DNA of 64,000 bases from Bacteroidia bacterium (GTDB lineage Bacteria; Bacteroidota; Ignavibacteria; SZUA-365), in the NCBI GenBank assembly GCA_027493955.1, contig JAOSJT010000001.1, positions 1,971,131 through 2,035,130 of the forward strand, read 5' to 3'. Below are positions 38,756 to 47,484 of this stretch, piece by piece. Position 1 is the first letter of the stretch; every line of letters starts with the position of its first letter. Below the pieces are notes generated by a model. It worked only from the letters and a program-made list of their open reading frames with translations, did not search any database and was not told the DNA's origin. The translations under genes and the position numbers were made by a program.

Positions 38756-38887
38756 TTCAACTAACAGCGTTCGCGAAAAAGGCCTGCGATCTATATAGTT
38801 AGAGGGATGAAATGCGGCGCCCCGGAATCCCCGATTACGCAACCTTACAAAACCGTAATGCTTCTGTAAGGGAATTGTAAGGTTGCG

Positions 38888-38908
38888 TTCAGTCTTCTGA
38901 AAGGTTCG
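38888..38908 (+). promoter_or_regulatory. Upstream element shared with the lipoprotein gene
   Basis: 19 of 21 positions match 1203-1223 (core CAGTCTTCTGAAAGGTTCG here). It ends 96 bp before the start of the SprB-like gene. Confidence 0.4.
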
Positions 38909-39004
38909 GGAGTGCATCTTACCGCTGTAATTCCGAAGTCTCTCATCAGACGCCTGCCGCGGGATTCACATCCACTGATGATGTAACCACAACCGAGGTA
39001 CGAT

Positions 39005-42000
39005 ATGTGCAAGAGCCTTGCTACCGCCTTTGCATTGTCTCTGCTCTGTGTCTGCTGGATGTCCACGGCACACGCACAGCCCTTGCGCACTGATTTCCGC
39101 CAGGCGGCGAACGACGACAGTCCGCACAATCTGGGGAACGTCCACTGGGTGCAGTCCATTCTGCAGCAGAACAATTCGAAATACTATGAGGGAATGTCTG
39201 TACCTCAACGCATTGTCCTGAGTAACGTCCCGAACACACCGGGTAACCAGCACTCCCTGACCTTCAGTCACAAAGCAAGCAAGGGCGGCGTGCATGCGTA
39301 CGATTTTCTCACCTCGTATCAGCAGGCATTGACCTCTGCCAACGCCATAGTTGGTCCCACCGTTCTGCAGCAGCTCAATGAATGCGGAGCGGGTATCGGA
39401 CCGCCGAACACGCTGCAGGGAGCCTGCAACGAAATACGCAGCAACGGATACTCCGTCAGCGTCGAACTTCCCGACGCGATGGGAACTGTGCTCGGAAACA
39501 ACGTCGCCTCGCGTGTCGCGCAGTATGAAAGCCGCTTCCAAAACCGCACTCTCCGCATCTTTGGCAGTGCGGCCATTTCCAACGCATCGCTTACTTTCGA
39601 AGGATATTCTTTTTCCGGTTCGGATGCGATCGCCGACTACACGCTCCGCTGGACCTCCTCCTCGAACACTGTGCTGATCGAATTCGCCGCGCATCTCGCC
39701 CTCGGCAACGATGTCAGCGGTGCCGGCTGGGGGATCGGCTACGGAAGCGGCATGGGAGCCGGAAGCATCAGCGGTGGCCCTTATCACGTTTCTCTCGGTA
39801 AACTCGATAATCGGCCTTTGGGTAGTCAGGACAATCAGATTTCCAGCGCCGCCGTCATTATCGGCATCGAGTGCAGTTCGACGGGACCCAGTCCCGTATG
39901 CGCCGGGACACAAAACACCTACACCTTCAATAGTCAGGTGAGCGGGTTGAGCTACTCCTGGTCGCTGAGCAACAACAGCAGCGGGGCGTCCATCGTTGGT
40001 TCCACGACGGCGCAGTCCGTTCTCGTGGATGCCGGCACAGGACCGGGCTCCTATACCATCACCGCTGTTGTTCGTGACGGTGTGCAAACCGTGAGCTGTC
40101 CCACACAGGTGAGCGTCAATGGTCTGACGGTGAGCGCAACGCCAGAACCCATACTTTGCAACGGCCACAAAACCCCTGTCACCGTCGAGGCATCAGGAGG
40201 AGTGGCACCCTACACCGGTACGGGTGTGTTCCTGCGTCATGCCGGAACGCACAGTTTTACCGTCACCGACAGTCGCGGCTGCAGCAGTACCGTATCGGTC
40301 ACGATCACCGAACCGATGCAGCTCGCCGCGTCGTCCAGCGCGGCGCCGTTGTTGTGCTCTAACGGCACCTCGGCGGTAACCGTCAACGCCAGTGGCGGTC
40401 GCCCGCCGTACGCCGGTATCGGACAATTCCACCGCGGACCCGGTACGTACACGTTCACCGTATCGGATGCGAATTACTGTGTCGCAACGACATCGGTCAC
40501 CATCGCCGCACCACCACAACTCACGGTCAGCGCAACGGCCACCGATCCGCTGTGTTACGGTGGAACTGCTACTGTTACTGTGGATGCGACAGGCGGAACG
40601 CCACCGTATTCGGGTACGGGAACATTCACGCGCGGTGCCGGAAGCTACGCCTTCGTCGTCACCGACGCCAATGGATGCACCGGCAGTGCAACGATGCTGA
40701 TTTCACAGCCGACCGCCGCACTCATCGCGAGCGCGACCGCAGCTCCCATTCTCTGTTTTGGCGGAACTTCGGCTATCACCGTTTCCGCAACCGGAGGTAC
40801 ACCACCGTACTCCGGGATCGGAGCGTTTTCCCGCGCAGCGGGCACCTATACCTTCACTGTAACCGACGCCAATGGTTGCACAGCAACGACGCAGTCGATT
40901 ACGCTCACCCAACCAACGGCGGGTTTGGTGGTGACTGCAGTGCCGACGCAAATTCTCTGTAAAGGCAGCACAGCGACGGTCACCGTGTCCGCAGTCGGCG
41001 GTACGCCTCCGTACTCCGGTACCGGCAACTTCAGCCGCGGAGCGGGTTCCTACACCTTCACCGTCACCGATGCGAATGGTTGCACCGCGACTTCGGCGCA
41101 GATCACGTTGACCGAACCGCCGCTGCTCGTGGTGGACGCCGACGTCACACCCATTTCCTGCCACGGTGGTTCCGCATCGGTCACAATAACGGCAAGTGGA
41201 GGCACGCCCCCGTACACCGGTACAGGGACCTTCGCGCTCGCACCGGGCAATTACTCCTTCACCGTCACCGACGCGAACGGCTGTACTGCGACCACATCCG
41301 CCATAGGAATAAGCGCGCCGCCGCAACTGACTGTTTCGGTTGTCGCTCCTCCGATTCTTTGCAACGGTGGAACATCGAACGTAACCATCACGGCCGGCGG
41401 TGGTACGCCGCCGTACTCCGGTACCGGGACCTTCCCCGTCAGTGCGGGTGCACACAGCTTCACCGTCACCGACGCTAACGGTTGTACCGCGACCTCACAA
41501 ATGATTACGCTCACCGCACCGTCAGCGCTCACCGCGTCCGCAACCGCCGGAACGATACTGTGCAACGGCGGGCAAATACCCGTCACTGTCACCGCTTTCG
41601 GTGGTACGCCTCCGTACTCCGGAACCGGCAACTTCAGCCGCGGAGCGGGCAGCTATACCTTTACCGTGACAGACGCGAATGGCTGTACGGCAACAACGGT
41701 CGCGCTTACTCTCACAGAGCCACCACCCATGGTGCTCACTGTGAACGCATCACCGATTCTCTGTAATGGAAACACCTCCGTTGTCAACGTGTCGGCGACC
41801 GGTGGTACGCCGCCGTATTCCGGGACAGGGACGTTCAATCTTCCCGCAGGCAATTATAGCTTTACGGTCACGGATGCCAACGGCTGCACGGTCACTTCAT
41901 CAGTCACTACTCTGACCAATCCGGCTCCGTTGGTCGTGTCGGTAAGCGCACAGCCGATTTTGTGTCACGGAGACAGTGCGATCGTCACCGTAACGGCGAC

Positions 42001-44701
42001 AGGCGGTACACCTCCCTATTCCGGGACGGGGAACTTCACCCGTGGTCCCGGTTCGTATAGCTTCACAGTGCTCGACAACAATGGCTGCTCGGCTACGAGC
42101 ACATCCATTTCGATTACACAACCACAATTCGCTCTTACAGTTTCCGCTACGGCGACACCCATTCTCTGCTTTGGATCCAGCTCGACAGTGAGCGTCTCCG
42201 CAAGTGGAGGCACGCCGCCGTACTCTGGTACCGGCAACTTCAACCGGACTGCGGGGACGTACAGCTTCACTGTCACCGATGCGAACGGCTGCACCGCAAC
42301 CTCCGCGTCGATCAACATTACTCAGCCTCCGCAATTGCTGGTCAGCGCGACCGCACCGCCGATTCTCTGCAACGGTAACCTCACCACGGTCACCGTGAGT
42401 GCATCGGGTGGGACGCCTCCGTACACCGGAACCGGATCCTACACCCGCGGCGCAGGCAGCTACACGTTCACAGTTACCGACGCCAACGGCTGCACCGCCA
42501 CCTCGTCGGTGACCACAATTCTACAGCCCGCCCTGCTGGTTGTGGATGTCGACGCTCCGCCTATCCTCTGCCATGGCGGCACGTCCATTGTTACCGTAAG
42601 CGCGAGCGGCGGCACCGCACCCTACACCGGAACGGGCAGCTTCAATATGGGACCGGGCAATTACACATTCACCGTTACAGACGCGAACGGCTGTATCGCG
42701 GTTTCCGCAATGATAACGCTGACCGATCCTCCGGCCCTGACCGCAACTTCAGCCGCAACCCCGATTCTCTGCCATGGTGGTACTTCAACGGTTACTGTCA
42801 GCGGCGCGGGCGGCACTCCGCCGTATGCAGGCGTCGGGATGTTCAACCGTGGAGTGGGTACCTACACGTTCGTGGTGACCGATGCGAATGGTTGCACCGC
42901 TTCGACCACTATCACCATCACACAACCGCCCCTTCTCGTGGCTGTCGCAGCTGCGCCTCCACTTGTGTGCGGCAAGGATCTCGCCCCTGTCACCGTTTCG
43001 GCCACAGGCGGCGTCGCGCCGTACAACGGTATCGGCACCTTCCCACGCGGACTGGGCACCCATCTCTTCATCGTCACCGATGCTAACGGTTGCACCGACT
43101 CCGTACGCATCACGGTCACGGGGCCACCGCCCCTCTTCGCTGCAGCGAACGCCACACCAATTCTTTGCAATGGCGGCCTGAGTACGATTACCGTCAGCGC
43201 TTGGGGCGGAACGCCACCGTATACCGGCGTCGGATCCTTCCAGCAAGGGGCGGGCACCTATACGTTTATCGTCAGCGACGCGTACAATTGCCGCGACACC
43301 GTGGTGGTGACACTCACGGAACCACCGGCATTGATTGCAACCGCCGATGCCCCGCCAATACTTTGTGCCGGCGGTACAACGACGGTTACCGTCGCGGCCA
43401 GTGGAGGTACGCCTCCATACACCGGAATCGGGTCGTTCAGCCGCGGTCCGGGAACGTACACCTTTGTTGTGACGGACTACAACGGCTGCACAGCAGTGGC
43501 ATCAGTCAATATCATCGATCCTCCACCGCTCACAGCGGCATCGAGCGCAACCCCCATCCTCTGTTTCGGCGACACGGCCTTCGTTACTGTGACAGCTTCC
43601 GGAGGTACGCCACCGTATCAGGGCACCGGACTATTTCCGGCGTTGGCGGGCACGTTCACCTACGTCGTTTCGGATTCACGGGGCTGTTCGGCTAGCACGA
43701 CAATCACCATAACGCAACCACCCCAACTCTTCGCCACCGCAAACGATCCTTCCGTCGCCTGCGGCCGCGACAGCGCACTCGTGATCATCGGTGCCATAGG
43801 CGGTACTCCGCCGTACAGCGGCGTCGGTAATTACTATCGGACAGGTGGTACGCACATCTTCACCGTGACGGATGCGAACGGCTGCACCGATACCGTCCGG
43901 GTAACCGTGCAGGGTCCGCCGCCGCTGTATGCGACGGCCGGCGCCACGCCGATACTGTGCAATGGCGGCTCATCCATCGTCACCATTTCTGCCTGGGGCG
44001 GCACCCCGCCATACAATGGCGTGGGGAACTTCCAGGTCGGAGCGGGTACGCACAGGTTCGTGGTGCATGATGCGAATTCATGCGCCGACACCGTGATCAT
44101 CACCATCGTCGAGCCGCCTCCTCTCACCGTGGTCTGCAGCCTTTCGGACTGCATAAACGGAATGCGCATTGCTTCCGCCCAGGTCTACGGAGGTACCCCA
44201 CCCTACAGTTACCATTGGATGCCGTTCGCGATGCCGACACCGACTGTGGACGTCCCCTGCAATTTCTTTGGCACAATCACTCTCGTTGTGCGGGATGCCA
44301 ACTGGACACCCAATGATCCGAACAATGCTGCCTGCGAAGCGACATGCACTATTAATGTGTATGCAAAATCCTCCGCCGGCGGATCGGACGGACAGAAATC
44401 TCTCAGCGAATACGCTCTGTTCGAGAACTACCCCAACCCGTTCAATCCTACCACCACGATCAGGTACTATTTGCCAACAACGAGCCATGTACGCCTCGCG
44501 ATTTACAACACCCTTGGTCGCGAGATCGGCACTTTGGTCGACGCGGAGATTCCCGCGGGTTTACATGATGCCACATGGACCATCACGGCCGAGCAAGGCC
44601 GTCAGATACCTTCGGGCAGTTACATCTATCGCCTCAGCGCAAAATCCACAGACGGCAGCAGAGAATTCGTGCAAGAGAAGATGATGCTGCTGCTCAAGTA
44701 G
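39005..44701 (+). CDS. Giant T9SS-exported protein with SprB-like repeats
   Basis: 1898 aa from ATG 39005. A signal peptide (FALSLLCVCWMSTAHAQ) leads to a unique N-terminal domain (about 25-290). One PKD/Ig-like module follows (about 295-375, 'YTFNSQVSGLSYSWSLSN'). Then come 20 consecutive SprB-type repeats of about 66-67 aa (residues about 376-1707), each with ILCNGG...TVTVSASGGTPPYSGTG...FTVTDANGC, and a 21st divergent unit. The C-terminus is a canonical T9SS type A sorting domain starting NYPNPFNPTT (Pro1810-Phe1813). In Flavobacterium, SprB is the gliding adhesin; this protein is much shorter and may be a general adhesin. Two Cys per repeat (ILC and NGC) could form disulphides. Confidence 0.9.
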   Translation: MCKSLATAFALSLLCVCWMSTAHAQPLRTDFRQAANDDSPHNLGNVHWVQSILQQNNSKYYEGMSVPQRIVLSNVPNTPGNQHSLTFSHKASKGGVHAYDFLTSYQQALTSANAIVGPTVLQQLNECGAGIGPPNTLQGACNEIRSNGYSVSVELPDAMGTVLGNNVASRVAQYESRFQNRTLRIFGSAAISNASLTFEGYSFSGSDAIADYTLRWTSSSNTVLIEFAAHLALGNDVSGAGWGIGYGSGMGAGSISGGPYHVSLGKLDNRPLGSQDNQISSAAVIIGIECSSTGPSPVCAGTQNTYTFNSQVSGLSYSWSLSNNSSGASIVGSTTAQSVLVDAGTGPGSYTITAVVRDGVQTVSCPTQVSVNGLTVSATPEPILCNGHKTPVTVEASGGVAPYTGTGVFLRHAGTHSFTVTDSRGCSSTVSVTITEPMQLAASSSAAPLLCSNGTSAVTVNASGGRPPYAGIGQFHRGPGTYTFTVSDANYCVATTSVTIAAPPQLTVSATATDPLCYGGTATVTVDATGGTPPYSGTGTFTRGAGSYAFVVTDANGCTGSATMLISQPTAALIASATAAPILCFGGTSAITVSATGGTPPYSGIGAFSRAAGTYTFTVTDANGCTATTQSITLTQPTAGLVVTAVPTQILCKGSTATVTVSAVGGTPPYSGTGNFSRGAGSYTFTVTDANGCTATSAQITLTEPPLLVVDADVTPISCHGGSASVTITASGGTPPYTGTGTFALAPGNYSFTVTDANGCTATTSAIGISAPPQLTVSVVAPPILCNGGTSNVTITAGGGTPPYSGTGTFPVSAGAHSFTVTDANGCTATSQMITLTAPSALTASATAGTILCNGGQIPVTVTAFGGTPPYSGTGNFSRGAGSYTFTVTDANGCTATTVALTLTEPPPMVLTVNASPILCNGNTSVVNVSATGGTPPYSGTGTFNLPAGNYSFTVTDANGCTVTSSVTTLTNPAPLVVSVSAQPILCHGDSAIVTVTATGGTPPYSGTGNFTRGPGSYSFTVLDNNGCSATSTSISITQPQFALTVSATATPILCFGSSSTVSVSASGGTPPYSGTGNFNRTAGTYSFTVTDANGCTATSASINITQPPQLLVSATAPPILCNGNLTTVTVSASGGTPPYTGTGSYTRGAGSYTFTVTDANGCTATSSVTTILQPALLVVDVDAPPILCHGGTSIVTVSASGGTAPYTGTGSFNMGPGNYTFTVTDANGCIAVSAMITLTDPPALTATSAATPILCHGGTSTVTVSGAGGTPPYAGVGMFNRGVGTYTFVVTDANGCTASTTITITQPPLLVAVAAAPPLVCGKDLAPVTVSATGGVAPYNGIGTFPRGLGTHLFIVTDANGCTDSVRITVTGPPPLFAAANATPILCNGGLSTITVSAWGGTPPYTGVGSFQQGAGTYTFIVSDAYNCRDTVVVTLTEPPALIATADAPPILCAGGTTTVTVAASGGTPPYTGIGSFSRGPGTYTFVVTDYNGCTAVASVNIIDPPPLTAASSATPILCFGDTAFVTVTASGGTPPYQGTGLFPALAGTFTYVVSDSRGCSASTTITITQPPQLFATANDPSVACGRDSALVIIGAIGGTPPYSGVGNYYRTGGTHIFTVTDANGCTDTVRVTVQGPPPLYATAGATPILCNGGSSIVTISAWGGTPPYNGVGNFQVGAGTHRFVVHDANSCADTVIITIVEPPPLTVVCSLSDCINGMRIASAQVYGGTPPYSYHWMPFAMPTPTVDVPCNFFGTITLVVRDANWTPNDPNNAACEATCTINVYAKSSAGGSDGQKSLSEYALFENYPNPFNPTTTIRYYLPTTSHVRLAIYNTLGREIGTLVDAEIPAGLHDATWTITAEQGRQIPSGSYIYRLSAKSTDGSREFVQEKMMLLLK
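40130..44125 (+). repeat. Tandem ~200-bp coding repeats (20 units)
   Basis: Twenty tandem units averaging 199.8 bp encode the SprB-like modules. The most conserved DNA stretch codes for GGTPPYSGTG and FTVTDANGC. Central units 4-14 are closest to each other, outer units more divergent, as expected if expansion happens in the middle. Confidence 0.85.
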
Positions 44702-44736
44702 CGTTGTGTAGCTACGCGTCATTCTCCACTATCACG

Positions 44737-44761
44737 AGGCGGGTGCAGTTTGCACCCGCCT
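44737..44761 (+). terminator. Rho-independent terminator of the SprB-like gene
   Basis: 11-bp stem AGGCGGGTGCA/TGCACCCGCCT with a 3-nt loop, followed by TTTG. Confidence 0.85.
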
Positions 44762-44795
44762 TTTGTATGTATCAGGTAAAAATTTTCCATGATAC

Positions 44796-44825
44796 TTGCT
44801 TTCACGGAATCAATGTTCGTATATT
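44796..44825 (+). promoter_or_regulatory. Promoter of tRNA-Asp
   Basis: -35 TTGCTT (44796-44801), 18-bp spacer, -10 TATATT (44820-44825), about 30 bp upstream of the mature tRNA. The form is sigma70-like rather than the Bacteroidia TAnnTTTG type. Confidence 0.6.
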
Positions 44826-44854
44826 AGAATTCGCATCAAGATTGATGCGGAATT

Positions 44855-44928
44855 GGAGCGGTAGTTCAGTTGGTTAGAATGCCTGCCTGTCACGCAGGAG
44901 GTCGCGAGTTCGAGTCTCGTCCGCTCCG
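44855..44928 (+). tRNA. tRNA-Asp (anticodon GTC)
   Basis: 74 nt. Acceptor stem GGAGCGG/CCGCTCC (44855-44861 with 44921-44927), discriminator G, D-arm TTCAGTTGGTTAGAA, anticodon stem CCTGC/GCAGG with loop CTGTCAC and anticodon GTC at 44889-44891, and T-arm with GTTCGAGTC. CCA is not encoded. Its 3' end (TCGTCCGCTCCG) reappears at 45015 and 50411. Confidence 0.97.
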
Positions 44929-44929
44929 C

Positions 44930-44955
44930 AACAAGGCCTCTTTTGAGGCCTTGTT
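44930..44955 (+). terminator. Terminator of tRNA-Asp
   Basis: 11-bp stem AACAAGGCCTC/GAGGCCTTGTT with TTTT loop, followed by TATTT, directly after the tRNA. Confidence 0.85.
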
Positions 44956-45004
44956 TATTTGGGCTGCTGCGCATACGCAGGAGGTCATCCCGAAGATCGG
45001 TCCT

Positions 45005-45061
45005 CTGCGGCGGATCGTCCGCTCCGCAAAAAGTCCCTCACTTGAGGGGCTTTTTCATTCC
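45005..45061 (+). repeat. tRNA-end/hairpin repeat, copy 1
   Basis: Contains ATCGTCCGCTCCGCA (12-14 nt identical to the tRNA-Asp 3' end) and the hairpin AAAAAGTCCCTCACTTGAGG, then GGCTTTTTCATTCC. A copy with only a few differences lies at 50398-50454. Just upstream, 44976-44987 also repeats ACGCAGGAGGTC of the tRNA anticodon-arm region. It directly precedes the intact GIY-YIG gene. Confidence 0.75.
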
Positions 45062-45083
45062 ATCACAATCAGGGAGATCGGTG

Positions 45084-45314
45084 ATGTTCTTTGTCCATAT
45101 TCTCCAAAGCACCGTGACGAATCGATACTACGTCGCTTCGATGCACGATGTGCGGCTCCGGCTGGCGCATCACAACGATGGCTGGAGCAGATCAACAAAA
45201 ACCGGCAGACCCTGGCGTATCGTATACACCGAGCAGTATCCCGACCGCTCAGGCGCCGTACGACGCGAGCACGAGATCAAGCGACGGAAGAGCAGGAAGT
45301 ACATCGAAGCCTGA
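45084..45314 (+). CDS. Small GIY-YIG nuclease-like protein
   Basis: 76 aa from ATG 45084 with GGGAG upstream. It matches single-domain GIY-YIG proteins (UPF0213-like): FFVHILQS (GIY strand, here HIL), YYVASMHD (YIG strand, here YVA, so the usual Gly is Ala), the Arg-containing helix VRLRLAHHNDGWSRSTKTG, PWRIVYTE and the REHEIKRRKSR helix with the catalytic-type Glu. The signature changes and short length may mean reduced activity. It sits 128 bp (mature tRNA end to end of repeat copy 1) downstream of tRNA-Asp, behind a duplicated tRNA 3' end. A decayed relative occurs at about 50459-50640 behind the same repeat. It may be a homing-type selfish gene or a host DNA-repair-type nuclease. Confidence 0.75.
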   Translation: MFFVHILQSTVTNRYYVASMHDVRLRLAHHNDGWSRSTKTGRPWRIVYTEQYPDRSGAVRREHEIKRRKSRKYIEA

Positions 45315-45381
45315 TCGCCACGCAAGCGAGCAGCGTATAGAAACATCGTTCATTTTGCGGTCTCGCCGGAAGTCATCCACA

Positions 45382-45415
45382 CCGCAAGCCCCTCGTCTGA
45401 GAGGCTTTTTCATTG
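45382..45415 (+). terminator. Terminator after the GIY-YIG gene; third hairpin of the repeat family
   Basis: CCGCAAGCCCCTCGTCTGAG then AGGCTTTTTCATT. The wording (CCGCAA, CCCTC/GAG, CTTTTTCATT) matches the end of the 45005 and 50398 repeats, so it is probably another remnant of the same cassette, and it also works as a terminator. Confidence 0.6.
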
Positions 45416-45459
45416 GGGAGAAATGAATGTGAGACTACAGCTTCCGCTCCTCCGGTTTT

Positions 45460-46718
45460 TCAAAGTTCCCATAACTTGCTGAACGGAACAGCGAACACGT
45501 TCGAGGTAGCGAGGGGAAGGACATCCGTTCCATCGTATAGAAGAAATCCTCCCTGGAAGTTCTTTCCACATTGTCGTGCAAGGTGTTCAAGCCCGCGCCC
45601 GTCTTTTCGGTGTACCGCGCTCGAGGCCTTCACCTCGACTCCCCACGTCTTTTTCCCCCGCGTGATGACCAGGTCCACCTCCAGACCGTCTTTGTCGCGG
45701 TAATGCCAGAAACGGAGGTCCGGGTCTGTCCATTCCGCCTGGGCCACGATCTGCCGGACAACGAAGGACTCGAGCAGGTGCCCCATGCGTTCCCGCTGCT
45801 CGAACCAGTCTGTTGCCGAATAATCCGCCAGCGTTGCCGCAAGACCACTGTCGACCAAATGAATCTTTGGAGATCTGATCAACCGATGCCCGGGATTGTT
45901 ATGCCAGGCCGGCAGCCTCCGGACAAGGAAAAGCCGCTCCAGTACTGCGATGTAATTGTCGATTGTTACCCGGTGCAAGCCGAGTGTACGTGCAATGTCG
46001 CTGGCATTCAGGAGTTCTGCCGTTCGCAATGCGAGAAGTCCGAGCAGTCGCTCCAATTCGTCGCTGTCCTTGATGCGTGCGATGTCGCGGACATCGCGAT
46101 CGATCAGGGATCTGAGATATTGCCTGTGCCAGCGCCGGGCCCGGACCGGAGTCCGGCCGATCGGCTCAGGGTACCCGCCGTAACCAGCCGTTCCGCCAGC
46201 GAAATCGCTTCTTCCCGCTCCGTGCCCATTTCTGATCCCAGCGCACCATCGAGCAGCACGCGAAGGAAGCTCCCCGGATTTCGCTCCTTCTCGGCCTCGG
46301 TCAGCGGATGCAAGTGGACGATTTCCATGCGTCCCGCAAGGGACTCAGCTCCCTGAGGCAGGAATAACAGATTGGCCGATCCTGTCAGCAGGAATCGACC
46401 GGCTCGTCTGTCTTCATCCACCACTCGCTTGATTTCCGTCAGCAGTCCCGGAGCACGTTGCACCTCATCCAGCGTCACTCTGTCCGGAAGTCCACGAATG
46501 AAACCTGCTGGATCGTCGAGTGCAAGATTATTGTAGTTCCGCTCGTCGAGGCTGATGTAGCCACGGTCCGGATCGAGGCTCCGTGCCAGTGTGGTCTTGC
46601 CACTCTGCCTGGGACCCAGCAGACACACCACAGGCGTATCCGCCATCGCCTCGATGAGCACACGTGACAGATGGCGGGGATAGCGGTCGGTGATCTCTGC
46701 TGAGTGCGGGATATCCAT
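45460..46718 (-). pseudogene. AAA/DUF4143-family ATPase, broken by a frameshift
   Basis: The two halves of one gene lie in different frames. The N-terminal half starts at ATG 46718 (MDIPHSAEITD) and has Walker A GPRQSGKT (35-42) and Walker B TLDEVQ (Asp84, Glu85). The C-terminal half has the winged-helix/DUF4143 part ('DIARTLGLHRVTIDNYIAVL') and a PD-(D/E)XK-like motif (LEVDLVITRG...GVEVKAS). After ERLVT the frame needs one extra base. Shifting it near 46175-46181 restores GGYPEPIGRTPVRARRWHRQ and runs straight into the second half. So a single-base deletion or sequencing error separates them. Family members are soluble ATPases of unclear function, often in accessory regions. The second half could be separately translated from ATG 46056. 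Confidence 0.8.
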
Positions 46719-46756
46719 GATCGATGCCTGTATGAAGTTGCAGGGGATGGAATCGT

Positions 46757-46838
46757 CCAACTGTCAGGTACAGCTCCGACCATATGTCGATTATATGTTC
46801 GTCCATATGTCGATTTGAAGACCGTCCATCTGTCGGTT
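46757..46838. repeat. Four direct repeats at exact 23-bp spacing
   Basis: 13-bp units at 46757 (CCAACTGTCAGGT), 46780 (CCATATGTCGATT), 46803 (CCATATGTCGATT) and 46826 (CCATCTGTCGGTT), each 23 bp apart, 39-120 bp upstream of the ATPase pseudogene start. Spacers between units are unrelated. The exact spacing (about two helical turns) points to a cooperative protein-binding site. Confidence 0.65.
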
Positions 46839-47484
46839 ACGATTCTGTGTGCAGTGGACACTGCAATGCTGAATTATGCAAGCACCTCTCTTTGTCGCCG
46901 ACCAAATCAGAACAGATGATCGACCATCCGCCAGGCCACAGAAGCAGAGGAAGCGATGGTGCCGCCTTTGTCCCAAGCCAGCGATCCCGCCGCAACGAGC
47001 AGATGTTTCAGCTGATCAAGATGTTCGAAGATCAAAATCATCTCCACCGGCGGGTCAACACCCGTTGCGGAATAATGCTATGAGGTTCCACGATGCGTAC
47101 TCTGCTGAGTCCTTTTCGTTGGCTCTTTTGCCCCACCAGCACAAACCCAACCGTCTGCATCCGTGAAACAGTTCGCGCGGTCTGAGTCTCCTCCGTATGA
47201 CTGCCCCATCTGAAACGGTCCACGGCATTTCGCAGCGTGCTGGCCGTCTTTCTGCAACGGGTTCGATACCGCGACATCGGGCTATGCTGTTTCTGCATCG
47301 TTCGCATGCGCTGCCACCCGTCCTCAGGGGATGCAAGAGACTCGGGCCACAACCATGGGATTAGAGGTCTAAGCACTTTTCACACCGTCCGCACACACAT
47401 CTCGTGGATGGGCGTTCACAGATCAAATGGGCCTTTTGCCAGCATTTTTCTTGCATTGACGCAAGCGGCGTACAATATTGGCAC
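46839..47484. other. Intergenic stretch without a recognised gene
   Basis: About 645 bases. Frames of 90-110 codons on both strands have noise-like translations. The last 60 bases before 47485 (TTGCATTGACGCAAGCG, then GCGTACAATATTGGCAC) probably contain the promoter of the LytS-type kinase gene, with TACAAT as a candidate -10. Confidence 0.5.

Noticed and set aside
31904-38917. Open reading frames inside the CRISPR array
   Set aside because: They are produced by the 46-nt repeat (recurring VATITRSRFESKLQ) and have no ribosome-binding sites.
47038-47376. 112-codon minus-strand frame as a remnant transposase
   Set aside because: No transposase motif, no inverted repeats and a noise-like composition.
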